Source: Marthasterias glacialis
Lineage: Eukaryota; Echinodermata; Asteroidea; Forcipulatida; Asteriidae
Reading direction: 5' to 3'
Assembly: GCA_911728455.2 (NCBI GenBank)
Contig: OU452221.1
Span: forward strand, 4,554,290 to 4,618,289
Length of the DNA stretch: 64,000 nucleotides
Below, in pieces: positions 39,540-51,248 of the stretch (its first letter is position 1; each line of letters starts with the position of its first letter). The notes beneath the pieces are model-generated. The model made no database searches. It was not told the origin of the DNA and saw only the letters and a program-made list of their open reading frames with translations. Position numbers and translations under genes: made by a program.

Positions 39540-39912
39540 TCGTTTTGTAGCTAATAATAATAATAACAACCAATTTTTATATAGCGCTTTATCACAGCCC
39601 GAAGGGCGTATCAAAGCGCTTCTGAAATTACTACCCCTGGTCACTGGGCCATTTATTTCATTCCTTAAACCAGCTCAGCTCCCTGGGGAGTATACAGCCG
39701 GTGCTGATAGTAACCGCCCTCCAAGCTAATCATTCACATGAACCATCTCTGCCCTCAAAGGTACCCATTTACTCCTGGGTGGAGAAAAGCAATACAGTAA
39801 AGTGGCTTGCTCAAGGACACAAGTGTCACAATCGGAATTCGAACCCACACTTTGCTGATCAGAAACAGCAGAGCTTGAGTCCAGTGCTCTTATCTGCTCG
39901 GCCACGACACCC
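39540..39912 (-). mobile_element. tRNA-derived SINE
   Basis: On the minus strand: GGTGTCGTGGCCGAGCAGAT head, B box GGGTTCGAATTCCGAT, then TGTGTCCTTGAGCAAGCCAC body and TATATAAAAATTGGTTGTT tail ending in (TTA)n. Same family as the 2212 element, more complete. Confidence 0.75.
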
Positions 39913-40657
39913 CACATGTGGCATTTTATTTTAAAACATGACCCATTTTGATATTTTCTTGTCCAGACAGGAAGCCCTAAAAAACATAAAAACTCATAGT
40001 CTTTGTACCGTCTCATAATTTACAGCACATTTTACATTTTATTCAAATGCTGACCCCACTTCGATTTTTCCTCCTCTTTCTAACCAGGAAGATCAACTAT
40101 TGATTAAGTAACAAGGAATTGAATAATCCATGAGCCCCAAAGCTTTAAAATAAATAGGTTGTGTTGTGTCACACCTTGTTACACCGCAGTCAACCAACAT
40201 CTTTAATATCCACGTTCAAATTCTTATCTCATGAACTACATGATATAAATTCATATCGTTTGTGGCATCTTCTGGTTTATAACCTGGGTGAATATTTGTA
40301 TATCCACACGAGTCCACTCAACCGTTCTTTCCCGTCCAAACAGGAAGTTCCGACTAGGGTTAGGGTCACGGAGATGGTCGTTGTGTTCAGAGTTAGAATT
40401 GGAGTCAGTGTATGAGTCAGGATCAGGTTCCAAATCAGATTTCTGATTAGGGTTGTGGCCACAGTTACAGTTTAAGGGTCTGTGTTAGGTTTTGGGTCAT
40501 GGTCTGCCTTAAAAGTTTTGGTCATGTTCAGGGTCTGTTCGGTCTATGAATCATGTAACAGCAAGGACACATTAATTGGAACAGCTCTGTGGTCGTTTTT
40601 AAGGGACAAACAATTTCTAGTTGTTCTGTTTGTAATAATGACGGAGGGTCGGGGAAA

Positions 40658-40683
40658 TGCAAAAAAAAAAAAAAAAAAAAAAA
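40658..40683. repeat. Poly-A tract
   Basis: About 24 A residues. The surroundings from 39.9 to 41.5 kb show no credible exon; 40350-40500 is a GGGTTAGGGTC-like degenerate stretch. Confidence 0.8.
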
Positions 40684-41524
40684 AGAAGGTTTTATGCAAC
40701 AACATTAATATTATAGCTGTAAACTGTAATATCAGAAGTGAGGATCGATTTAAGATGGTCCAACTCTAAAGATTCAATAATTTACAGCAACTGCAAGACA
40801 AGATTACAGTGTGGTGCTAATGGTCATGTCTTTCATCACTTGATATCGCATGAAGCATGATGCATCGATTGACCCTTAATTGTGTTTTCCCTCGGTCTCT
40901 CAGTGTGAATCGGTCTGTCAAAAGTGGCATTGTGTACCCCGTTAGTACTTCTTTGTTTTTAAAATGATGCTCTTTGTGTCAGCACGGCTTAACCAATAAA
41001 TTACTCAGACAATTATACCCCTAAGCGCAAATATTATAACCAGTTACGTTATATGCTCTGTGCTCGATTCCACAATGAGTTAAGATTGATCTTAAGTGCA
41101 AATCAGTCTTTATTGCTAAGCAAAGTGTGATGTCACAATACGAATCACTATGGTAATACTGACAACTAATCTTAAGATGAATCTTAGTGCTTTGCGACAT
41201 CGACGCCTGAGACGATAAGGATGCACACGCTGACACAGGATCGAGGGTTGAATATACTTTTAATGTACGTCTTATGGCGGAGGCTCTCACTCTCCTCAAC
41301 ATGAAATTACGGGAGTTTGTATATGATGAAGAAAGACACTTTCTCACTGAAAGTCTATATAAACCATATAAGGGATTGTTTCATACGTCATTAATAGGTC
41401 ATTTAAATAATTCTACCAATACTAGAACATGTTTGGTTGGATTAAGGAAAGGGGTTGTACTAAACAAATGAGTGGGGGCGATTGACCATATTTGGACTTG
41501 GCTTTATCCTGTCCAGTACCTCCT

Positions 41525-41655
41525 GCACTCTAAAACTAAATTAGTCAAAACAGCGTTAATTAGTCCTTTTAGACCACATTTTGACTACAATTTGTCAAAA
41601 ATGGTCTAAAATGACTAATTAAGGCTGTTTTGACTAACTTTAGTTTTACAGTGTG
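41525..41655. mobile_element. MITE with CACTGTAAAACTAA termini
   Basis: 131 bp. The ends CACTCTAAAACTAAATTAGT and ACTAACTTTAGTTTTACAGTG are inverted, and pairing continues through TCAAAACAGC..TTAATTAGT, so nearly the whole element folds back. Confidence 0.85.
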
Positions 41656-42034
41656 TCATTGCTCAGGAATGTGTAAGGTGGTAAAGATAGCCCCTCTGGA
41701 CTTGCCTCATACACAACTCCATTGTAACAACTAAGAACAATCGAATTCTTGTAAGGTATATACTGTGTTGTATATATACAGTGTGTTAAACAGTAATACT
41801 TCCGTTCGAAATATTAATAGTTTTCATAAAGATGCAAAGTGTCACCCGGTGATAATATTGGAGTCTTTTGTTGGTGGTACTTGTGTTGATGAAACTTTAA
41901 ATAAAGAATGATTCACAATACAACCATAACATTGTTTTAAATTGTATACTGAAACACGCCATAAACACCAAAGCAGGGTAAATTATTTTTCCACATTCTC
42001 CACGAACCTCTGTTACGACCATAATTTTTTTTAA

Positions 42035-42160
42035 AGCCCCAACTCAACATTGGTAGGAAGAAAAAAATGTTCACATATTTACACATCCCTTACATGATAT
42101 AAAGATAACGGTGGCAGAAAAGTTTCCTTGAAACATTTCTGCCTGAATCGTTATAACAAT
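42035..42160. mobile_element. Truncated MITE M1
   Basis: TTAA then AGCCCCAACTCAACATTGG and about 105 bp of M1 sequence, cut off by an AATAAT microsatellite. Confidence 0.7.
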
Positions 42161-42182
42161 AATAATAATAATAATAATAATG

Positions 42183-42320
42183 GTTGGAGCACTTGGCACC
42201 ATTCCGAAGGCACTGGAGAAGCATCTGGATCAAATAGGCACAACTGTGAGGGTAGATTTGCTGCAGAAGGCGGCACTTTTGGGAACAGCTAGGATCCTGC
42301 GAAAGACCCTCGAGATCTAA
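42183..42320 (+). mobile_element. LINE ORF C-terminal relic
   Basis: In one frame GALGTIPKALEKHLDQIG then LLQKAALLGTARILRKTLEI and a TAA stop. This ending (GALGTIPK..L, LLGTARILRK.LE) is familiar from the C-terminus of non-LTR retrotransposon polyproteins in marine invertebrates; exact clade not certain. Preceded by (ATA)n, with no reverse transcriptase core. Confidence 0.55.
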
Positions 42321-42402
42321 GGCTACGGGACGTATAGCCCGAATCGAGGAGTTACCGGCACAGAGGAAATTGAGATCTTTCTTTTGCATGCTGTGATATC
42401 GT

Positions 42403-42530
42403 GAAATAATAATATAATAATAATACTACTACTACTAATAATAATAATAATGATAATAATAATAATAATACTAATAATAATACTACTACTACTAATAATA
42501 ATAATAATGATAATAATAATAATAACAATA

Positions 42531-42567
<37 letters not shown>

Positions 42568-42807
42568 CGACGATGATGACGAGACGATGACGATGACGGT
42601 GACGGTGACGGTGACGGTGACGGTGACGGTGACGGTGACGGTGACGGTGACGGTGACGGTGACGGTGACGGTGACGGTGACGGTGACGGTGACGGTGACG
42701 GTGACGGTGACGGTGACGGTGACGGTGACGGTGACGGTGACGGTGACGGTGACGGTGACGGTGACGGTGACGGTGACGGTGACGGTGACGGTGACGATGA
42801 CGATGAT

Positions 42808-42886
<79 letters not shown>

Positions 42887-42925
42887 AATAATAATAATAA
42901 TTAATAATAATAATAATAATAAAAT
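42403..42925. repeat. Composite microsatellite: (TAA/ACT)n, (ATG)n, (GACGGT)n, (GAT)n, (AAT)n
   Basis: 42403-42530 TAA and TAC variants; 42530-42567 ATG units; about 42595-42795 near-perfect GACGGT hexamer (about 33 units); 42807-42885 GAT; 42886-42925 AAT. Adjacent blocks differ by single-base steps, as if each was seeded from its neighbour. The open frames on both strands (e.g. repeated R-H or T-V) are artefacts. Confidence 0.95.
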
Positions 42926-44204
42926 AAACAAATAAACAAACATATAAACAAACAAATCAAACAACCCAACAAATAAACAAACAAACAGAAAAACTTCATA
43001 AGGACTCTTTCTATCGAAATGTGAGTGCACCACAAAACCGAATTTGACCTTGGAGCCCCTCTTTAACAAAATAATAATAATAATATCAGCAATCTATTAA
43101 GGTCATTACTGATAGACCTTATGCGTCTGACGTCATGAGTCCCATAAAGATATGTACAACAGCGCCCTCAATGAGGTCAAAACAGCCTTAAGTTTACTGT
43201 AGGAAAATCGCTGTGCATACCGTCTATTGGGGGATGCGACTCCTTCGTTTATTTCATGGAATTTTTAAATTTACGTTAAATAAAACTGGTCGCTTTAACC
43301 GACTTGTTTGTCCCTTGACACAGGCGATGGTTTATGAGAAATCACTGCGTCTCTCCACTGTGGCTACCACGGGCGGCACGATGGACATGGGACAGATCAC
43401 CAATCACATGTCCGTGGATTCTGATGCCATAAGCTTCTTGTTTCAAATGGCAAACAACTTGTGGGTTGTTCCAATACATGTAGGTATATTAGGCCTATAT
43501 ATGTTTATATACCACACACACATACCCTTGTCATTTTGATTGGTGGAACACGTGTCACGTGTCACTTGTTACAAAGTGGCTGAGGAGTAAGATTAGCATT
43601 ATCCCGCAGGATCCTGTTCTGTTTGCAGGAACGTTAAGGTAAAACAGAAACAAAACAGATCAGCTAAAATTAATCATGTCTTAACTGATCGTGTCATGTT
43701 TTACAACCACATTGATTTTGGTAGTAAATAAAGGAACATGTTTAAGACATATGTTTAACCAGTTTCCAAAGTCAAGTACGGCTCGTATGTAACCTTGTAA
43801 CCTTTGTTTACAAAAAGAGTGACCTCGTACATTCCAGGGCCTTTCTGGCAGGCGAGATGCTGCACTGGTCATAATAGGGGAAATCTTACATTTTGTGTCA
43901 TAATTTCCACATAAATTCAAAAGTTATAAAAAGTAACAGCTGAACAAGTTTTGAGATGTGCCCCCTTTCTTCATATCAAAAGTTGATATCAAAAACGGAC
44001 AGTGCAATCTCAATCAAATAAACAATTAAATGTAATTCCTTCATTGGGCTGTGTACAAATCGTGCCTGCAGGAAGTCCAGGCTCTGTGGCTTTTTTGTAA
44101 ACATGTGATGTCACAGGTTACTTGGTCTATAGAATAACAAGCAATGGGAGCAATTTTTAACATTAAAAAAAAGGTTACTTGTTCCCAACATTTTTCCAAA
44201 GGAC

Positions 44205-44315
44205 AAATCTGCTATGGCACTTAAGCCAAATATCTTTCTCATGACATACTCAGACTGTGCGCCAAATTTCATGCTTATGTCATCGAAAAAGGCACAATTC
44301 CACCACATTTCCCCC
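44205..44315. repeat. ~100-bp dispersed repeat, pair with 27055-27150
   Basis: 'CCAAATATCTTTCTCATGACATACTC' and 'CATCAACGGCACAATCC'/'CATCGAAAAAGGCACAATTCC' occur in the same orientation at both sites, one on each side of the large ABCC intron. Confidence 0.5.
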
Positions 44316-46616
44316 CACATTTTTCCCCCATCAGCTCCACGCCACGAAAGTATAAAGTACGGTAAGGATATATCTTGAAGTTTCCACTTATGATAAAACG
44401 GTAAACCAATAAACCAGTTAAGCGTTATGGCATTAAAACAACAGCGTACGCCAGTCTCTTTCGCAAATTTTTGTATTTTTTTTTTACTTAACAGGCATAA
44501 CTTGGACCCATGTGGTGTGATTGAAACTGACGAGGTCCTTTGGCGTGCCATAGAAATCGCCCAACTCAAAGATGTCGTTTCCTCATTTCACAATGGACTG
44601 GGTGAGTTACCGCTGAAACATGACTTTGTATTTATGCTGATTTCATTGATGTATTTGGATACATAGTTGAACTATGATGTAGTATCCATGAATTGATAAT
44701 GCTCTTGATGTTTGTACAACAGGCTTTCCATACATCATGTTAAGGTCAGAGGTCGGGGGAATAAATAAGTAGTTACATCAGGTAGTCAGAACACAGTACT
44801 TCAGTGACCATTTATAGTTTCATCAATAGTCATCCAGGCTAGAACATTACGATCACCACAGAAATGTCAACATTTGACCTGCGTGCGTTCTTCACAGAAA
44901 TAATCATTAAGAAACTCTTCATTGTCTTTTCCTGTGCTTGGTTGTATGTTGTTGTTTTGAAGTGTTGTCTTGTTTTGTGTGGGGAAAGGTACAACAAAAC
45001 CTTTTTCCCACAGTAAAGTTATCGTATGTAAACCTAATTATTATGTATATGTAATACATACTGTAAGTCTGCTGTTGTAACCTTTCTTATACATCTATAT
45101 ACTGTCATTGAAGATGTCAATGTTAAATAGGTCGTGTTGAATTGAATTACGCAAAAAACACGTTATTGTGTGTACAGTTTCTATAGACCGATTGCGCGAC
45201 CAATGTTGACATGCGGTCACGTGACCCCTTATGGGTGCAACGCCATACAGCTGATGGCAAAATACGTGTAAAGAGATATGCCGTGACACGGACTGACTAC
45301 AAAAACAGTCGATTTTTTTTACTTTTGTTGAGTGATAAATTAGTTAATCAGCCCCTTTATTTAAAGTAGTATGGTGTGCCATTAATTTAAATCACATCTC
45401 TGTTTCACAATTTAACAGGATTCTACTAAAAAGAGGCTTTTTAGCCATGCACTACCGGCGTCGGACGACTATTATGTAGCCACCCGTGTGTTGTTTTGTT
45501 TGTAATGTAGGTCTAAATCACTGTAAAAACAAAATTAAAAAAATTAAAAAGGGATAAAGAACGTTGGAAAAGTGAGCATTTATACCTAGCCTTGCAAAAT
45601 TTTAAATAGGCAAAGGAATCACACAGTTTTGAAAAGCAATTTCTTGGGATGATTTCAGCTTCAAAAACTGAAATTTTTGTGTTGAAAAGTGTGTGGTGAT
45701 TGCAGTCGTCTGGCTTAACGTTCCGTCGTTCACTAGTACACATCGTGCACATTTATACGGTACTTGGACAATTTTTAAGACTTGCTGGAACTGTCCTTAC
45801 TTGCTTTATTCAGCCACTCGAAGGTCTCTGGTACAAACTCTGGAATATCTTTCACAGATTTCAAGCAAAAAAAGCTTCGATCGAATAAACTAAATGCAAC
45901 AATCATCGTGTACCGTACCGCACTTTCCTATGGAGGACGCCGTGTGCGTTTACATTTTATACCCAGAAGGGGTCACGTGACGCGGGTCGCGCAATCGGTC
46001 TATTGTTACTCATCACACGTGATTGTTATTTTGAATAATACAATGACTCATTTGGCTTTGTTACAAGACTGTCACGGCACACGTTTGTCTTGTCAATTAT
46101 TCTACAAGTGTATTCTATAACACCAGTACATTTATTAGTATTATTTCATCGTAATGATAGTAATAAAATAATGGCAACTTATATAGCACCGCTATTCAAC
46201 CCAAAAGGGGCGTTCACAGCGCTTTTCGTGTTTACAACAAAGAAATGTAAACCATGAAGTACATTAAACAAAAATGTATACATAATAATAATGAGATGAG
46301 GTCAGATGAGCAAAAGGCAAATAGGGAAACAGTATGTCCGACCTCAAGCCTCAGTCGAAAGCTTCCTTAAACAAGTGTGTCTTCAACTGAGTCTTGAAAA
46401 CAGACATGCTATTTGATGACCTTATGTTAATGGGTAAAGAAATCCACAGTTTGGGCGCTGAGTTCATGAATGTTCTGTCTCACCAATGGGAGTTGGCAAA
46501 CCGTTGGCAACGCTTCGTGAAAGATACATTATTCTCCGTTTCGAGACAAATTAGTGTAATGATCGGGCCTGATCATTACACAAAGAAATTTTAAGGAAAG
46601 AATACACATTATATGA

Positions 46617-46805
<189 letters not shown>

Positions 46806-46904
46806 TAATCTCTACGTGCTATGGCCTGAAGTATTTGGGGGTTTTTTGTTTTGTTTTTATATTTCATGGTGATAATTTATAAATTATCAAGTAACAAGTA
46901 ACAA

Positions 46905-47275
46905 GTGGAGTGTCGTGGCCGAGCGGTTAAGATCACCGGACTCAAGTTCTGGTGTTGTAGGCAGCAGAGTGTGGGTTCGTATCCAAGTCGCGGCACTTGT
47001 GTCCTTGAGCAAGATACTTCACCATAATTATTTTGTCCTTCGGATGGGACATTAAGCCGTAGGTCCCGTGTACTAGGATAGGTAGTGCACGTAAAAGAAC
47101 CCAGAACACTTATTGTGGAAGAGTAGGGGTTTACCCCGGTGTTTCTGGTTCACTTGGCAAGCACCCTTATCTGCAGGTTTCCTCAGGCTTGAGAGCTACA
47201 GTGATTAAGTTCACTTATGAGGCATCCTTGGTTTCATTACCAGAAATATATAATAATAACATAATAATAACAAAT
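46905..47275 (+). mobile_element. tRNA-derived SINE (duplicate of 2212)
   Basis: Same insertion as 2212-2577. The flanking CAAGTAA array has two units here instead of five. Confidence 0.8.
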
Positions 47276-48627
47276 CACTTGCAAAGAAGCGTTTATGCCT
47301 TGCAAATCAATACACACGAACGATTTCTGATCTTTATTCTCTCAAAATAAAGAATGCAAGAAAGATCCAATAACGGTTTGCTAATTATTCAGATGCAGTC
47401 CCCCCAAAAAATGCCCCAAAAAATTACTCGCGTAGGAGCGAGTGCTGATTAATTTGTCTATAGAGCGTGTAGTAAGATTGTGCCTGTAGTTTCAATTCAA
47501 ACACAATTAGAAACACGGTAATACAAATAAATGTATGAAACATTTTCATTCCCTCTCACTAATTCTACAGAATGTGTAAATGTGGGACTTCAAGGTAACA
47601 TCAAAATTATTGAGATATAAAATACGCAGCCAGCCAAGCCAGTGAATCGAATCTTCGAAATTTCCCAAACCTGAATAATTATTGAGGAATGGTTGGTTGG
47701 TGCCAAAGATGGTTGGTGCCAAAGATGGTTGGTGCCTAAAAATGTAAAAAAAAAAAAAAAAACATCAACCCTGTGATATGTGGTACCCTGACTTCCATTT
47801 CAATAATTTATCTTGTGTTCTGTTAAAACAGGATACGATTCTTCAGCGTGTTGTAAGAGATGCCTTCGCTGATTGTACCGTACTGACCATTGCTGTGAGT
47901 GAATTTTTGACACTTTTTCATTCCCCAAACCTGTAATAACAATGGGAGACTTTAGAACGTTAGGTGGCAGCAGACTTGTCAGGTAAATGTCCATTGTTGA
48001 AAAATTGTCATTCCCCAAACCTTTAATAACAATGGGGGACTTTGGAACGTTAGGTGGCAGCAGACTTGCCAGGTTAAAAATGTCCATTGTTGAAAATTTT
48101 CCATTCGCCAAACCTGTAATAACAATTAAACACTGCTTTGTCCACACTTGTTACCAAAACTAGACACGACCGCGTCCCTTTTGGTTACAAAAGTAAATAA
48201 TACTACGTAAACATACAATGACAAACAAGATGATAATAATGTCATTAGAACACAATTTGCGGATCGAATTTTAGGACAATAATACAGACAGGGATGAAGA
48301 AAAACCGGAAGATTGATTTTCACAAAACGATGGATTAGTTGAAATTTCTGTCAAGAAACTTCGTCATTGGCTCACCTAGAAGTAAACAAAGTTGCCACCG
48401 CTTTTGTCATTTTGACGTACCACATAGGCTAGTGGGTAATAATTCAACTATTTAAGAGAACACCATTCACAGGCTTTTGTTGTTTTAATTAATCGAACTG
48501 TTTCGGGTAATCTCTTCTGTGATTAATGTATTCAAAGTGTTGGCTTCGAAGGCCATCAAACACCTCCTCCTATACAAGAGAGATAACCCGAAAGAATTAC
48601 GCTAATGTCCACTCTGCAACGCTTTAA

Positions 48628-48951
48628 AGCCCCAGCTCAACATTGGCAGGAAGAAAACCATAAATGTTCACAGATATACATATGCCTCACATGGTATGAA
48701 GATAATGACGGTAAAAAATGTTCCTTGAAATAGTTTTGCCTAAAGTGTTATCGTTTTTAGATAATGAATGAAATAAGATCAAAAATCAGTTTTGTCTCAG
48801 TTAGACGAAAACTCTGCCTATAGGAATGCGTACAAAAATGCTAAATGCAAAATGAGCCGACATTTTCACAGGTTGGTTTTATTACAAATATCTTGATTTA
48901 TGCAAAGAATGGAAGCATTTACAGTCAGTTTACCAATGTTGAGCTGGGGCT
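48628..48951. mobile_element. MITE M1 copy with perfect TTAA flanks
   Basis: 324 bp, TTAA at 48624-48627 and 48952-48955, ends AGCCCCAGCTCAACATTGG and complement; cleanest copy in the window. Confidence 0.85.
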
Positions 48952-51248
48952 TTAAAACCTACATTATTCGCGATTATAAACATTTTTGGGGCTTGTATTG
49001 ACTCAAGTGCCATGGAATGAATACAATACTCGCTTACAATTTGACTTGGGCTGTCTTTCTCTTTATGCAGCATCGCATCACAACCATAATGAACTCTGAC
49101 CGGGTTCTGGTTCTGGAAAGTGGCAGAGCAGCAGAGTATGGAACGCCCAATGAACTCATGGAAAAAGAAGATGGACTATTCGCTTCACTCGTACGAAACA
49201 CTAACCTCTGATCGGCTTTCTCTTTGTGTGTGAAATGTAACCTCTTTGCAAGGTTAACGAACGACATTACCTCAATATAATCACAATTCAAACAAAAGTT
49301 ATGACTCTGACTGAACTCGTTGAGCCTATTTTTTTTTTTTTTTTTTAATGTTTCAATTAAAATGGGCCAACTGGCTCATTTATGTTTAGCACATTAAGAG
49401 TTAAGCCAAGTCATGTTTGACTCCTTCAAGATTGTATTGCTTCCCTGTCATTTACTCCATGTATCTGCACCTGAAGACTTCACCGTGGTGCTACCTAGAT
49501 ACTAGCCTGCTCGCAACCTTCGCTCCTCACGATCCATCTCAGTTGTTGTTCCTCGTGTGTACCGCTCATGGGGATCTCAAGCCATACATCATTCTGCACC
49601 TACAATATGGAACAAATTACCGGGCACAATTGCAAATGGCTATATGTAAATATGTGGACATTTGCAAGAAACATATAAAGACTCACTTATTTAGTGCTGG
49701 GTTTTTATAAGTGATTGGTGATGACGGTATAATGCCCTTTTAATGAATGATTTTTTTTTTATTAAATTTGAATGGCCAGTGTATGGTTTGTTTGGGTTTT
49801 GGGTTTGTTTTTTTTTAAACGACTGCAGTCGTTTAAAAATAAAATAATAATAAATTACACAGTCGACTATGTAATTTATTCTTACTTTTATGTATATTTT
49901 CAAATTTTAGTGTAAAGCGCCTTGGTTGTTAATTTGACGGGATTTGTCAAAGTGACCTGCAATCCAAATCAAATGTCAAAATTTCTACCAAATTACGGGT
50001 CACATGGACACACTTTCCGGGTCGAAACTGACCTTGAAATGGATCAGGCCCCCCCCCCCCCCCCCCGGGAGCCGGGATTCGGGTCAACTCTGACCCGGAA
50101 AATTTTGGAGTGTATATCCATTGTTGGACTCTTAAATGATCATCTAAAATTGACAAAGATCAGTCAAGTTTGACTTTCGAATGATAGATACACAAAGGGC
50201 CTACTGACTTGATTCAGAGCCAAAGGAGAATTGTCATATTTGGGTTATCTATTTATTGTATTTATTTGCAGTTTTATTTAGACAGTGTAGCCTGATCAGT
50301 ATTACAACTGCTATCCTGTTATACAAACAGTAAAAAGTAAAATTGTAAAATACAGAGAAATTCAGAAAAGCCTTGAATCCCAAACAGAAAACTGAGTATA
50401 AAACAAAACAAAAATCTTACAGGGTAAAATGAGAACAATTTATACAAATGTAAACCACAGGCAAATATTTCAGAGTTTGGTAAACTTTAAAACAAGTTCA
50501 GATAAACAGAAGCCAGTTACAATCAAAACGACAACAGGGCTAACCAACACACACACACTAAAATCGGAACTAACACCATTTAACCAGACATCCCATCTCA
50601 GTAACAAAGACACATCATTACACTAAGTGAAAACAAGTATAAAAAGGACAAAAACCAAACCCAAAGAAACAAATCTAAAAATAAAGATTTTTTTTTTAAT
50701 GAAACGAATGTTGTCTCTCAGCCTCTTGAAAACAAATCAAATATATTTTCTGACAACTGAATTACATTTTTCTTTTAAATTTTTTGTAGGTTAAGTCGTT
50801 GGGATTTTTGGTAGGATCATCCAAAATAAAAACACCCCACAACAAGTAAATTGGCCGGACTCCATCTTGGAAACATGACCCTACACTTTTTAGCAAAATA
50901 GGACCATTTTTAAAGGCTAGTCTACCCAAAATGCTCCAGGATGAAGGTCAACACCCCAGGGGCACAATATTGGATCATATAAAAGAATTCATAAAAGCAA
51001 TGACCTTATCTTTGATTTACAGAAAAAGTTGTGGGTTTACATTTTATTAATTGCTCAGCGCATGGATTTCTCTCTATTTAGTGTAGTGCACCCTGGAAAT
51101 TTACCTGGTGGGTATGCCGCTATCTAGCGTTTAAATCCAATCTTTTGAGGGGATTTGTTCACTCTTTGGGAACGTAAAGGTGAACTGCTTGTCGACGAGG
51201 CCTAGAAGCTAGAAAACCTTTCAAAATGGCCTTGAAGATCAGTTTGAT

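Noticed and set aside
40350-40500. Interstitial telomere repeat (GGGTTAGGGT)
   Set aside because: Only about two adjacent units, the rest is loosely similar.
41274-41471. 65-codon frame starting MAEALTLLNM
   Set aside because: No recognisable domain, no splice partners, low-complexity surroundings; likely chance.
42323-43069. 248-codon frame with R-H repeats and a hydrophobic end
   Set aside because: It is the GACGGT/GAT microsatellite plus flanks; no start context or conserved domain.
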